Shown here: piece by piece, positions 17,211-26,739 of the stretch
How positions within the stretch are numbered: position 1 is the stretch's first letter
How the letters are laid out: each line of letters starts with the position of its first letter
Assembly (NCBI RefSeq): GCF_015693305.1
Contig: NZ_CP065139.1
Location: 124,001 to 188,000 of the forward strand
Source of the DNA: Sphingobium sp. Cam5-1
GTDB taxonomy: Bacteria > Pseudomonadota > Alphaproteobacteria > Sphingomonadales > Sphingomonadaceae
DNA length: 64,000 nt
Direction: 5' to 3'
Notes under the pieces: generated by a model
Seen by the model: the letters and a program-made list of their open reading frames with translations, nothing else
Database searches by the model: none
Told to the model about the DNA's origin: nothing
Made by a program: the position numbers and the translations under genes

Positions 17211-20200
17211 ATGCGTATTTCCGCCTGGGCCATCCGCAATCCGATCCCGGTCGTTTCGCTTTTCATCCTGCTGACGATCGCGGGGATCGTGGCGTATATC
17301 GGCCTGCCCATAAAGCAGTTCCCCAACGTCAATTTCCCTGTCGTCAGCGTGACGGTGACGCAGAATGGCGCGGCGCCCAGCGAAGTCGAGAACCAGATCA
17401 CGCGGCCGATCGAAAATGCGCTGAGCAGCGTGGCTGGGGTCAAGCATATCAGCTCTACGGCCGTGCTGGGATCGTCCACGACGACGGTCGAGTTCGAACT
17501 GCACAGCGACATGCAGAAGGCGACGGACGATGTCCGTACCGCGGTGGAGCGTGCGCGCATCGATTTGCCGCCGGGGATCGACCCGCCGCTGGTGCAGCGT
17601 CTGGACATCGATGCCGCGCCCATCCTGACCTACGCGGTCAGCGCGCCCGCGATGGGCAACACGGAATTGTCGCGCTTCGTCGACAAGGTGGTCACGCGCG
17701 CATTGCAGGCCCAGCAAGGCGTGGCGCAGGTTCACCGCATCGGCGGCGCGGATCGGGAAATCAACATCGTGCTGGATGCCCAGCGGATGGCGGCACGGGG
17801 CGTGACAGCGCCGCAGGTGAACAACGCGCTCGCCGCGTTCCACAGTGACGATCCGGGTGGCCGAGCCGATGTGGGGGCGGTCGAACAGACGATCCGTGTC
17901 CTTGGGTCATCCATGACCATCGACAGGTTGCGCGACCTCGCGATTCCGGTTCAGGGCCGCTACGTTCGCTTGGGCGACATTGCGGAGATTGGCGATGGCG
18001 CGGCGGAGCAGCGCGGATTTGCGCGGCTGGATGGCAGGCCGGTAACCGCGATCCAGATCAGCAAGACGCGCGAAGCGAGCGACATCAGTGTCGAGGACCG
18101 GGCGGTCAAGGCGATAGCCCAGATCGAGGCCGAGCATCCGGGCGTCACCTTCACCAAGCTGGTGTCCACGGTGGATTCGACGCGGCGGACCTTTGCATCG
18201 ACCCAGCATGTGCTGATCGAGGGCATTTTTCTGGCGGTGATCGTCGTCTATCTGTTTCTGCGCAACTGGCGCGCGACGATCATCGCGGCGGTGGCCATGC
18301 CCCTGTCGCTAATCCCCACTTTCGTCCTGATGTCGGCCATGGGGTTCAGCCTCAACAGCATCACGCTGCTGGCGCTGACATTGGTGATCGGCATCCTGGT
18401 CGATGACGCGATCGTGGAGGTGGAGAATATCGAGAAGCGGATCGAGACTGGCGAGACGCCCTATCGCGCCGCGTTGATCGGCGCGGATGCCATCGGTCTG
18501 GCTGTGATCGCCACGACCGCGACGATCATCGCGGTGTTCGCGCCGGTATCGCTGATCCCAGGGCAGGCGGGGCAGTTTTTCCGCGAGTTCGGTTTGACCG
18601 TGGCCGTCGCGGTGCTCTTCTCGCTGGTCGTGGCGCGTTTGCTGACGCCGCTGATGGCCGCCTATTTCCTTGTCCCGCTCAAGGATCGGACGCATCGGGA
18701 AAAGCGGCCCGTAAACCCAATTTATGGCCGCATATTGGATTGGGCCTTGGCACACCGATGGATGACGATGGCGATCGGTGGCGGGATTTTCCTTCTGTCG
18801 CTCCTGCTGGCGAGCCTTACCCCGGTGGGATTCCAGCCGGTTGGCAATCCGGGCTATCTCTACATCGCGGTGCAGGGGCCGCCCGGCGCGACGCGTGACG
18901 ACATGGCGCGGGCAGTGAACGACGCCACCCGCATGCTTTCGGCAGAGCCCGCAGTGGAACGGGTCTTTGCCCAGGTAGGATCAACATCCGGCGGCTTCAG
19001 TGCGGGCGACGACATGCGCACGGGCACGCTGACCGTGGTGCTGAAGCATGATCGCGACGTCACGACGGACGAGTTCCGGCAGATCATAAGGCCAAAATTG
19101 CGCGATATTCCGGACGTGCGCCTGTCCAATCAGGGCACGTTCGGTTCGGCTGGCGTCAACATCGTGCTGGCCGGGGAAGACGGGCAGGCGTTGGAGCGCA
19201 CGCAAATCGAATTGTTGCGGCAGATGCGCAACGTGCGGTCGATTTCCGACCCCCGCCCGGCGCCGCCGCCCGCAGGTCCGGAGTTGATCGTGACGCCCCG
19301 GCCGGAGGAGGCGTCGCGCCTTAACGTCGATAGCCGGACGCTGGCCCAGGTGCTGCGCATCGCGACCATCGGCGACATCGACGCCAGCGTAGCGAAATAT
19401 TCGGATGGCGACGAACGCGTGCCGATCCGCGTCCGCCTGCCCGAAGGATCGCGTCAGGATCTGGAGACGATCGCGAACCTTCGCGTGCCGACCATCGATG
19501 GACAGACGACGCCCTTGTCGGCGGTTGCGGATATCCGGTTCAAGGCGGGACCGGGCAAGATTGTGCGCTATGACCGGGAGCGGCGCGTGTCGGTGGAGGC
19601 GGACCTGATCGCCGGGCGGACATTGGGCCAAGCGTTGCAGGAAGTGAACGCATTGCCGGTCATGCGCAACCTGCCCAAGGGGGTGCAGGAGGCGAAGACG
19701 GGCGATTCGGAGGCGATGTCCGAGTTGTTTGGTGGCTTCATGCTGGCGATCGTGGGGGGTATCGGGCTGACATTTTCGGTGCTGGTGCTGCTGTTCAAGG
19801 GCTTCTTCAAGCCGGTGGTTATCCTGGCCGCGCTTCCGCTGTCGCTGCTGGGTGCCTTTGCCGCGTTGACGCTGTTCGGCAAGACGCTGGACTTGCCCGC
19901 GATGATCGGCCTGCTGATGCTGCTTGGCCTGTGCGCGAAAAATTCGATCCTGCTGGTGGAATTCGCGATCGAGGAGGAGCGGGCGGGCACGCCGATGACG
20001 GAGGCGCTGCGCAACGCATGCCGTGAACGGGCGCGGCCGATCGTCATGACGACGGTGGCGATGGCGGCGGGCATGCTTCCGACAGCCCTGGGCATTGGGG
20101 AAGGCGCGGAATTTCGTCAGCCGATGGCGCTGGCGGTGATCGGCGGCCTTATTACCTCAACGGCGTTGTCGCTGATCTTCGTCCCGGTGATTTATGAGAT

Positions 20201-20291
20201 CGTCGAGAGCGTCGAAAGATGGATCGCGCCAAGGGCCGCGCGTCTGGTGACGCCGCGTCAACCGGGAGATGACGATCCGTTTCCCATATGA
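17211..20291 (+). CDS. RND-family efflux permease (AcrB-like)
   Basis: This 1026-aa inner-membrane proton-driven exporter has the full HAE1-type layout: first helix IPVVSLFILLTIAGIVAYIG, porter-domain opening PIKQFPNVNFPVVSVTV, helix 4 LTLVIGILVDDAIVEVENIE with the proton-relay pair Asp398-Asp399, and the C-terminal half-repeat LLMLLGLCAKNSILLVEFAI. It ends on two helices and a short cytoplasmic tail. The length is typical. The substrate cannot be told from sequence. It is the last gene of the efflux operon; an intrinsic terminator lies about 95 nt downstream. Confidence 0.95.
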   Translation: MRISAWAIRNPIPVVSLFILLTIAGIVAYIGLPIKQFPNVNFPVVSVTVTQNGAAPSEVENQITRPIENALSSVAGVKHISSTAVLGSSTTTVEFELHSDMQKATDDVRTAVERARIDLPPGIDPPLVQRLDIDAAPILTYAVSAPAMGNTELSRFVDKVVTRALQAQQGVAQVHRIGGADREINIVLDAQRMAARGVTAPQVNNALAAFHSDDPGGRADVGAVEQTIRVLGSSMTIDRLRDLAIPVQGRYVRLGDIAEIGDGAAEQRGFARLDGRPVTAIQISKTREASDISVEDRAVKAIAQIEAEHPGVTFTKLVSTVDSTRRTFASTQHVLIEGIFLAVIVVYLFLRNWRATIIAAVAMPLSLIPTFVLMSAMGFSLNSITLLALTLVIGILVDDAIVEVENIEKRIETGETPYRAALIGADAIGLAVIATTATIIAVFAPVSLIPGQAGQFFREFGLTVAVAVLFSLVVARLLTPLMAAYFLVPLKDRTHREKRPVNPIYGRILDWALAHRWMTMAIGGGIFLLSLLLASLTPVGFQPVGNPGYLYIAVQGPPGATRDDMARAVNDATRMLSAEPAVERVFAQVGSTSGGFSAGDDMRTGTLTVVLKHDRDVTTDEFRQIIRPKLRDIPDVRLSNQGTFGSAGVNIVLAGEDGQALERTQIELLRQMRNVRSISDPRPAPPPAGPELIVTPRPEEASRLNVDSRTLAQVLRIATIGDIDASVAKYSDGDERVPIRVRLPEGSRQDLETIANLRVPTIDGQTTPLSAVADIRFKAGPGKIVRYDRERRVSVEADLIAGRTLGQALQEVNALPVMRNLPKGVQEAKTGDSEAMSELFGGFMLAIVGGIGLTFSVLVLLFKGFFKPVVILAALPLSLLGAFAALTLFGKTLDLPAMIGLLMLLGLCAKNSILLVEFAIEEERAGTPMTEALRNACRERARPIVMTTVAMAAGMLPTALGIGEGAEFRQPMALAVIGGLITSTALSLIFVPVIYEIVESVERWIAPRAARLVTPRQPGDDDPFPI

Positions 20292-20384
20292 TGGAAATGT
20301 TGACAGATGCTCACTGATCGCTTGACTTATCGAACATGCATGTTCAATTAGATGTGCCTTTTAGGCACTCTCCTACACCTACCT

Positions 20385-20413
20385 GGGCCGGCCACAACCG
20401 GCCCTTTCTTTTT
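20385..20413 (+). terminator. Intrinsic terminator of the RND efflux operon
   Basis: The stem is GGGCCGG (20385-20391) with CCGGCCC (20398-20404), a 6-nt loop, then TTTCTTTTT. Upstream in the same gap (20292-20384) an inverted GAACA...TGTTC (20333-20345) and a short GTGCC/GGCAC hairpin (20354-20368) are the only other structures seen. Confidence 0.85.
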
Positions 20414-20439
20414 GCGGAGGTGTGGCAGGAGCCCAATAG

Positions 20440-20459
20440 AAAAGGGCGCTTGCGCGCCC
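20440..20459 (-). terminator. Intrinsic terminator of the small secreted-protein gene
   Basis: Read on the minus strand, GGGCGC (20459-20454) and GCGCCC (20449-20444) pair around a GCAA tetraloop, followed by TTTT (20443-20440). It lies 32 nt beyond the stop of the 20492-20779 gene. Confidence 0.75.
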
Positions 20460-20491
20460 CTTTCCCTCAATAAAGCCTGAGCTTTTTACCC

Positions 20492-20779
20492 TTAGGGCAG
20501 CTTGGCCAGATCGGCGTCGATCGCCGCCAGGCGGGCGTCGGTGACATCGTCGGGCGAATATTGCTGGACCGCCTTCAGGGTCATGGCGCGGGCCATGTCA
20601 ATCTGATCATTGGTGGTCATGCCGGGGATGTGCTTCTCAACGATCGCCTTGGCAGCGGGGTTGTCGAGCAGGACACCCAGTTCGGTGTCGGTCGAGTTGT
20701 ACTTGGCGGGAGCGGCAGTTTCCGCCAGCGCCGGAGTGGCGAGCGACAGAGCAGCGGCAGCAAGAATCAAAAAGCGCAT
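20492..20779 (-). CDS. Small secreted protein of unknown function (95 aa)
   Basis: The signal peptide MRFLILAAAALSLATPALA is followed by a short mature part (TAAPAKYNSTDTELGVLLDN, PAAKAIVEKHIPGM, RLAAIDADLAKLP). The segment GVLLDNPAAKAIVEKHIPGM looks like a repeated helical unit seen in periplasmic proteins of sphingomonads and in C-terminal tails of some esterases; I cannot name the family with certainty. ATG 20779 with GGAGG 10 nt upstream is preferred over the longer frame from 20824. It stands alone between two terminator-like structures and the TetR gene, so it is probably its own transcript. Confidence 0.75.
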   Translation of the reverse strand: MRFLILAAAALSLATPALAETAAPAKYNSTDTELGVLLDNPAAKAIVEKHIPGMTTNDQIDMARAMTLKAVQQYSPDDVTDARLAAIDADLAKLP

Positions 20780-20839
20780 GGAACAGGATCCTCCGTTTGT
20801 GATTTTTCCTATATCGCACGACAACGTGCTAAATTCAAG

Positions 20840-21490
20840 TCACCAGCTTTCGCGGGCGGCCATCAAAAGATCGACGGTTTTCCGGGCGGCGGCCAACAGT
20901 TCGGCTTCGACGATGGGACCCGCGCTGCTTTCCTGCAATTCCCACCCGGTGATGGCGGCGACAAGCTGTCGAGCGATTGCGGAAGGATCACGGGCAGGAA
21001 TGCCGTCGCGCGCGGCTGCCTGGCTGATGTCGTCGCTGATGAGGCGCACGATGTAGAGATAGCCTGCTTCATACATAGCGCGGGCGAGTTCGGGGAAGCG
21101 TTCGCGATTGGCGAGCGTCAGGAGCTGGAACGCGTGCACTTCCTGCTGAAGCAGCGACCGCGCAATCATTTGCGCGTGATGGTGGAGGCGTTCGGCAATG
21201 TCATCGGTCAGCCGATGATCCTGTCTGGCCGATATCAGCGACCATTGTTTGACGCGATCATGGATGACGGTCGTGAACAACGCTTCCTTTGATGGATAGC
21301 GGGCATAGAGCGTGCCCTTGGAAACGCCGGTGGCCGCAGCGATATTCTCCATCGCCACGCCGTCATAACCCAGTTCCAGGAACATCTGGGTGGCGGTCGC
21401 CAGGATAGCGCGATCGATCGCGGCGACCTGTTTCGCGTCGGGTCGGCCGCGTTTTGGGGTGAATGCTTTCTCGGTCTTTGTGGCTGGCAT
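20840..21490 (-). CDS. TetR/AcrR-family regulator, divergent from glycosidase operon
   Basis: This 216-aa protein has a basic arm (FTPKRGRPDAKQ) and an HTH (VAMENIAAATGVSKGTLYAR then YPSKEALFTTV). The C-terminal domain is of TetR_C type (RFPELARAMYEAGYLYI, IARQLVAAITGWELQES). ATG 21490 is preferred to GTG 21496. It is divergent from the GH3-GH106-hydrolase-GH78 run across 155 bp, and is the obvious candidate to repress it. The inducer is unknown and might be a sugar or an aglycone. Confidence 0.88.
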   Translation of the reverse strand: MPATKTEKAFTPKRGRPDAKQVAAIDRAILATATQMFLELGYDGVAMENIAAATGVSKGTLYARYPSKEALFTTVIHDRVKQWSLISARQDHRLTDDIAERLHHHAQMIARSLLQQEVHAFQLLTLANRERFPELARAMYEAGYLYIVRLISDDISQAAARDGIPARDPSAIARQLVAAITGWELQESSAGPIVEAELLAAARKTVDLLMAARESW

Positions 21491-21543
21491 GACCACATCT
21501 CTGACTCAAGCCATGAGCGGAAGCAATGGCCTTCTGAAATAAA

Positions 21544-21593
21544 TCGAACGACACCGATCGAATATTGACGCGCGTGGTTCTGGAACGTAAGAA
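21544..21593 (+). promoter_or_regulatory. Promoter and operator candidate for the rhamnosidase operon
   Basis: TTGACG (21565-21570) and TAAGAA (21588-21593) are spaced 17 nt apart, a plausible sigma-70-type promoter reading into the GH3 gene (start 21646). Directly upstream, 21544-21561 is an imperfect palindrome with TCGA arms and inner CG pairs (TCGAACGACACCGATCGA, 12 of 18 positions paired). That is a reasonable site for the divergent TetR protein. Confidence 0.4.
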
Positions 21594-21645
21594 TGTAAAC
21601 TGCCGACAATCGGAAAATGTCCCCCCAGCGGAGAGGCTGCACATC

Positions 21646-23865
21646 ATGAAGAATTCCTCATCCATCCTGTTGCTTGCCGCCGCAGGGACGATGCTGACGC
21701 CGGTCGCGGGATATGCCCGCGATACCCAGAAGTCGCCTGAGCGCAGAGCGGCCGAGACCCTGACGAAAATGACGGGTGAAGAGAAGATCCGGCTCATCCA
21801 CGGACCCATGACGGGCCTCGTGCCTGCGTCGAAGCGGCCGCAGGGAATACCCCTCAGTGCGGGATATATCGAGGGAGTGGAGCGCCTTGGCGTTCCTATG
21901 CTGGTGGAAAGCGACGCTAGCCTTGGCGTGTCCAACCTGATGGAAATGCGCAAGGGCGATGTGGCGACGGCACTGCCCTCAGGGCTTTCGCTTGCGTCCA
22001 CATGGGACCCGGAAATCGCCCATGCGGGCGGTGCAATGATTGGTGCGGAGGCGCGGGCCAAGGGTTTCAACGTGATGCTGGTGGGCGGCGTCAATCTGGT
22101 GCGTGACCCGCGCGCTGGCCGCAATTTCGAATATCTGGGTGAAGATCCGCTGTTGGCTGGGGAACTGGTCGGCAGCCAGATCAGCGGCGTGCAGTCCAAT
22201 GGCATCATCGGCACGATCAAGCATTTCGCGCTCAACAATCAGGAAACCGGTCGCAACATCGCATCGGTGAACATGGATGAGCAGGCGATGCGCGAGAGCG
22301 ATCTGCTGGCTTTCCAGATCGGCATGGAACGCGGCAAGCCGGGGTCCGTGATGTGCGGCTATAACCGCGTCGATGGAAAATACGCCTGCGAGAATCCTTT
22401 TCTGCTGAACGACGTGCTGCGGCGCGATTGGGGCTTCAAGGGTTATGTGATGTCGGATTGGGGCGCGGTGCATTCTACCGAGGCCATCATCGCAGGCCTT
22501 GATCAGCAATCAGGCGAGCAGATCGACGGCAAGCGCTATTTTTCCGACCTGATGGTTGAAGCGGTCAAGGCGGGGAAGGTGCCGCAGTCGGCGGTCGACA
22601 AGGCCGCCGGACGCGTGCTCTACGCCATCTACGCTCATGGAGTGGCCGACAAGCCGCTACAGCCGGGTCAGTCGATCGACTATGATGCCAACGGCGACAT
22701 CGCGCAGCGTGCGGCGGAACAGGGGATCGTCCTGCTGCGCAATGAGGGCGGCATCCTGCCGCTGGCCGCTTCGGCGAAGACGATCCTGGTGGTCGGAGGC
22801 AACGCCGATGTTGGCGTGCCGAGCGGCGGCGGTTCGAGCCAGGTCAATCCCGTGGGCGGGCTGAAGCGCGTTTCCAAGGGCGCGGAAAGCGGCCCCGCTG
22901 CTGGCTTTGCCCGTCGCGGCTATGGGGGTACGGCGCCGCTCGACGCGCTGCGGGCCGAGTTTCCGAATGCGGCCGTCAGCTATCTGGACGGCAAGGATGT
23001 GCCAGCCGCTGTTCAGGCAGCGAAGTCGGCCGACATCGTTGTCGTTTTCGCGGAGAAGTACGCGACCGAGGCGGTCGACCACAAGGACCTGTCGCTGGGC
23101 GAGGGTCAGGACGAACTGATCGACGCGGTGGCAAGCGCGAACGGAAAGACGATTGTAGTACTGGAAACCGGCAACCCCGTCCTGATGCCCTGGCAGGCCA
23201 AGGTCCCCGCGATTCTTTCCGCCTGGTATGGTGGTCAGCGTGGCGGCGCTGCGATTGCGCGGGTTCTGACCGGAAAGGTCAACCCGTCCGGCCACCTGCC
23301 CGTGACCTTCCCGGCCTCGGTGGATCAGTTGCCCAATCCAGTGCTTCCCGGTTCCGACGCGCCGCCTGCGGATAAGGAAACGCGCGCCGTCTATGGTCTT
23401 CAAGCGGGTTTGAAGCCGTTCGACATCGTCTATCCGGAAGGATCGGACGCCGGTTATCGCTGGTTCGACAAGAAGGGGCTGAAGCCGCTTTATCCCTTCG
23501 GCTACGGTCTTAGCTACACCCAGTTCCGCTATGAAGGGCTGAAGGTCACGGGCGGAAAGGCGCTGTCTGTCCGCTTCACCGTGGTGAATAGCGGCCAGCG
23601 GGAGGGTGCGGACGTGCCGCAGGTCTACGTCACCCGGCCGGGCAAGGCCAAGCGGTTGATCGGATGGGCGAAGCCCAATCTCAAGCCCGGCGAAAGCAAG
23701 GAAGTCACGGTTACGGCGGACATGCGCGTGCTCGCGGACTTTGATGCAAAGGCGCAGCGTTGGGTGGTGCCAGCGGGTGACGTCAAGGTAGAGGTGGGCA
23801 CATCCGCCGCTGATCCGGTGCTGACCGGCACGGCGCGGCTGAACCGTATGATGCGGAGGCCCTGA
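21646..23865 (+). CDS. Glycoside hydrolase family 3 beta-glucosidase, secreted
   Basis: This 739-aa retaining glycosidase probably removes beta-linked glucose in the periplasm. The signal peptide starts MKNSSSILLLAAAG and ends near GYARD. The N-terminal TIM-barrel-like domain carries VNLVRDPRAGRNFEYLGEDP and GTIKHFALNNQETGR. The nucleophile motif YVMSDWGAVHST places Asp at 271. The alpha/beta sandwich domain holds QGIVLLRNEGGILPLA, and an Fn3-like C-terminus follows (VPQVYVTRPGKAKRLIGW). ATG 21646 has a GAGAGG site and starts the signal; in-frame codons upstream lie in the promoter. It ends 3 nt before the GH106-type gene. Confidence 0.93.
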   Translation: MKNSSSILLLAAAGTMLTPVAGYARDTQKSPERRAAETLTKMTGEEKIRLIHGPMTGLVPASKRPQGIPLSAGYIEGVERLGVPMLVESDASLGVSNLMEMRKGDVATALPSGLSLASTWDPEIAHAGGAMIGAEARAKGFNVMLVGGVNLVRDPRAGRNFEYLGEDPLLAGELVGSQISGVQSNGIIGTIKHFALNNQETGRNIASVNMDEQAMRESDLLAFQIGMERGKPGSVMCGYNRVDGKYACENPFLLNDVLRRDWGFKGYVMSDWGAVHSTEAIIAGLDQQSGEQIDGKRYFSDLMVEAVKAGKVPQSAVDKAAGRVLYAIYAHGVADKPLQPGQSIDYDANGDIAQRAAEQGIVLLRNEGGILPLAASAKTILVVGGNADVGVPSGGGSSQVNPVGGLKRVSKGAESGPAAGFARRGYGGTAPLDALRAEFPNAAVSYLDGKDVPAAVQAAKSADIVVVFAEKYATEAVDHKDLSLGEGQDELIDAVASANGKTIVVLETGNPVLMPWQAKVPAILSAWYGGQRGGAAIARVLTGKVNPSGHLPVTFPASVDQLPNPVLPGSDAPPADKETRAVYGLQAGLKPFDIVYPEGSDAGYRWFDKKGLKPLYPFGYGLSYTQFRYEGLKVTGGKALSVRFTVVNSGQREGADVPQVYVTRPGKAKRLIGWAKPNLKPGESKEVTVTADMRVLADFDAKAQRWVVPAGDVKVEVGTSAADPVLTGTARLNRMMRRP

Positions 23866-23868
23866 GCC

Positions 23869-26739
23869 ATGGCGGCGAAGCGTTTGATCAAGAACTGCCT
23901 ACTGGCCGCAACAGCCATGTTCGCGCTTGTCGAGACTCCGGCCTTTGCAGGCCCGCTGGACGATCATTTCCAGAGTCCGCCCGTCGATGCCCGGCCCCGG
24001 CTGCGTTGGTGGTGGCCGGGCGATGCGGTGACGGATCAGGAATTGCAGCGTGAGCTGAAGCTGATGGCGGACACCGGATTTGCCGGTGCGGAGATTCAGT
24101 CTTTCACGCCCAATTTCGTGACGCTTACGCCGGATGAGAAGGCCCGCGTCGATCAATATGCCGAGCCGTCCTTCTTCGCCCATGTCCGCGCTGCGGGGGA
24201 GGCGGCGAAGGCGTTGGGCCTGACGCTGGACTATACGCTGGGTTCGTCCTGGCCGTCCGGCGGCGGTTTTGCCATCACGCCGGAACTGGCGTTCACCGAA
24301 CTCGCCATGGCCAGCACCCAGGTCAAGGGCGGCGAGGTCGGCCCAATCAAGCTCAATATCCCAAAGCGCACAAGGCGGCTGGGCGCGCTCAGCATGTTCG
24401 ATGCGCGCGTCAAGGACCCGAAGGTCGCCGACTGGGGCAAGCGGATGGAGGGCCGGGCGCGCACTGTCGCGGTCGTTGCGGTCAAGGGCAATGCGCCCGT
24501 GCTTCAGCCGTCCGCGCCCGGCGCGATGGGCATGACATTGACGCCGTGGCGGGACGTGGTGACTGCTGGTACGCTCGATCCTTCATCAAGCGTCGTCCTG
24601 ACCAGCAAGTTGCGCGATGATGGCACGCTCGACTGGACCCCACCGCCCGGCGATTGGCAAATCTTCGTGTTCCGCCAATATGCGTCCGACGTCGGTGTAT
24701 TGGGCGCGGCCGGGCAGGGGCCGCAGCTGATACTGGATCATATGAACCCGCAAGCCTTTGCAGCGCATGCGGCGCGCGTCGGTGATCCGTTGGGGAATGA
24801 CCCGGTCGGAATCCGATCGACGTTCGTGGACAGCCTGGAATTGATGCAGGATATTCAGTGGGGACCTGAATTGCTGCAACAGTTCAGGAAGCGGCGCGGC
24901 TATGATCTGACGCCCTATCTGCCCTTCGTTGTCCAGCCCGGTTGGATGCAGGCGTGGAACGAGCATTGGTCGCCGCCCTATTTCGACACGGCGAACAGCG
25001 ATGTGGCGGAACGGGTTCGCGCCGACTATCGCCGCACGGTTTCAGACATGATGATCGAGGGGTTCATCCAGCCTTTCGTGGCATGGAATCATGCGCATGG
25101 CCTGAAGGCGAAGTTCCAGGCGCATGGCGGCGCTTTCGATACGATCCGGGGATATGGTCTGGCCGACATACCGGAGACCGAGGATTTGCCGGGCGCGGGC
25201 GATCCGCTGTTCATGCGCATGGCGCGGTCGGGCGCGCATCTCTACGGGCGCGCAATCGTGTCTGGCGAAAGCCTCGCGTGGAAAGACCGTCCCTATAATG
25301 TGACGCCCGAAGAGATGCGCCGACGTGTCGATTCTTTCATGGCTGGTGGCGTCAACTCCATGATCCTGCACGGCTATAACTACCGTTTACATGCAGACGA
25401 TTGGCCCGGCTGGCACGCGTTCCAGCCCAGCCCCTTTGCCGGGGGCTTTTCCAGCATGTTGAACGAGACCAATCCGATCTGGCCCGCGATGAAGTCTTTG
25501 GCGGGCTATATCGGCCGATTGCAGGCGGTGATGCAGGCAGGTGAGGCGGCGGTTCCGGTCGCCTATTTCTATGGCCGCTACGGCTATTATGTCGGCATCG
25601 AGGATGACGGCGCGGGCAAGCAGGAAGCGGAAAAGGCGTTCCTGGCGGGCGGATATGATTTCGACCGGATCAACCCGGACTCGATCGCTCATGCCCGGAT
25701 CGAAGGGAAACAGCTCGTTTCGCAGGGTGGCCAGCGCTACCCGGTGCTGGTGTTGCCGCCGATCGATGGCATTCAGGCAGAAACAGCCGAGGCGATCGCG
25801 CGTTTTGCCAAGGCGGGATTGCCGGTGTTATTCACCGATCGAGCGCCGAGCCGGGATGAAGGGCTGGCCCAGGCTCGCCAGCGCGATGCGAGGGTGAAGA
25901 AGGCAGTCGCCGCCGCGCTGAAATCCGGAGCGAAAATCGTTCCCGCCGCTGGTGTGACCGATGCTCTGCGGGCAGCGGCGGTTCCGGCCAATCTGCGCTT
26001 TTCTGGTGACGCTGCCGATCTTTACTTCGTTCAGCGGAAGATTGAGGGCCGTACCGCGACCTTTGTGTACAACAGGGGAGACGCCGCACGGCAGGTGACG
26101 CTGACGCTGCCCGAAGTGGGGGGCGTGACGCGGTGGAATGCGATGGACGGCACGGTTGCGCCTGTGTCGGCGCGCGTCGCTGGGCAGGGGACGGACGTGC
26201 CGATCAGCCTGGCGGCGGGGGAAAGCGCGCTCCTGATGCTTGATCCCACGACGCAGGCGGTCACCGTTCCGGCACCGGCGACTGTGGCCAGCATGACGCT
26301 GCCCATGGATGGATGGCGGCTTCAGGCGGCCGGTCGTGTCCAGCGCAAGCCCTACAGCCAGGATTTCGCCTCTATCAGCCTGAAGGATTGGCAGCAGGTG
26401 CCTGAACTGGCGCGCTTTGCAGGAACGGGAACCTACAGGCGCACGATCAATGTCGATGCGGGCTGGTTGACCAAAGGAACAAGCGTGATGCTGGATCTGG
26501 GCGAAGTGCATGACGTCGCCACGGTGACGGTCAACGGGCAAAGTTTGCCCACCCTGTTCAGCGCACCGTTCCGCGTCGATGTGACGAAGCTGGTTCGGGC
26601 GGGCAAGAATGACATCAGCGTTGCTGTCGCCAACGTACCCCAGAATGCGATGATCGATCCCAAGGATACGATCTACAAGAAGTTGAAGCCGGTTCCGGCC
26701 GGATGGGTGGGGCCAGCGAAACTGGAGGCGCAACGGTGA
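23869..26739 (+). CDS. Alpha-L-rhamnosidase, GH106-type, secreted
   Basis: This 956-aa protein has a signal peptide (hydrophobic LLAATAMFALV, cleavage after AFA). It shows the GH106 opening PPVDARPRLRWWWPGDAVTD and FAGAEIQSFTPNF. The catalytic region includes FVDSLELMQDIQWGPELLQQ, AKFQAHGGAFDTI and AIVSGESLAWKDRPYNVTPE. The C-terminal beta domain LARFAGTGTYRRTINVD is a galactose-binding-like fold. The family removes terminal alpha-L-rhamnose by inversion, as in the Novosphingobium enzymes acting on flavonoid rhamnosides (from memory). It overlaps the next gene by GTGA. Family assignment is by motif, so confidence is a little lower than for GH3 and GH78. Confidence 0.82.
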   Translation: MAAKRLIKNCLLAATAMFALVETPAFAGPLDDHFQSPPVDARPRLRWWWPGDAVTDQELQRELKLMADTGFAGAEIQSFTPNFVTLTPDEKARVDQYAEPSFFAHVRAAGEAAKALGLTLDYTLGSSWPSGGGFAITPELAFTELAMASTQVKGGEVGPIKLNIPKRTRRLGALSMFDARVKDPKVADWGKRMEGRARTVAVVAVKGNAPVLQPSAPGAMGMTLTPWRDVVTAGTLDPSSSVVLTSKLRDDGTLDWTPPPGDWQIFVFRQYASDVGVLGAAGQGPQLILDHMNPQAFAAHAARVGDPLGNDPVGIRSTFVDSLELMQDIQWGPELLQQFRKRRGYDLTPYLPFVVQPGWMQAWNEHWSPPYFDTANSDVAERVRADYRRTVSDMMIEGFIQPFVAWNHAHGLKAKFQAHGGAFDTIRGYGLADIPETEDLPGAGDPLFMRMARSGAHLYGRAIVSGESLAWKDRPYNVTPEEMRRRVDSFMAGGVNSMILHGYNYRLHADDWPGWHAFQPSPFAGGFSSMLNETNPIWPAMKSLAGYIGRLQAVMQAGEAAVPVAYFYGRYGYYVGIEDDGAGKQEAEKAFLAGGYDFDRINPDSIAHARIEGKQLVSQGGQRYPVLVLPPIDGIQAETAEAIARFAKAGLPVLFTDRAPSRDEGLAQARQRDARVKKAVAAALKSGAKIVPAAGVTDALRAAAVPANLRFSGDAADLYFVQRKIEGRTATFVYNRGDAARQVTLTLPEVGGVTRWNAMDGTVAPVSARVAGQGTDVPISLAAGESALLMLDPTTQAVTVPAPATVASMTLPMDGWRLQAAGRVQRKPYSQDFASISLKDWQQVPELARFAGTGTYRRTINVDAGWLTKGTSVMLDLGEVHDVATVTVNGQSLPTLFSAPFRVDVTKLVRAGKNDISVAVANVPQNAMIDPKDTIYKKLKPVPAGWVGPAKLEAQR

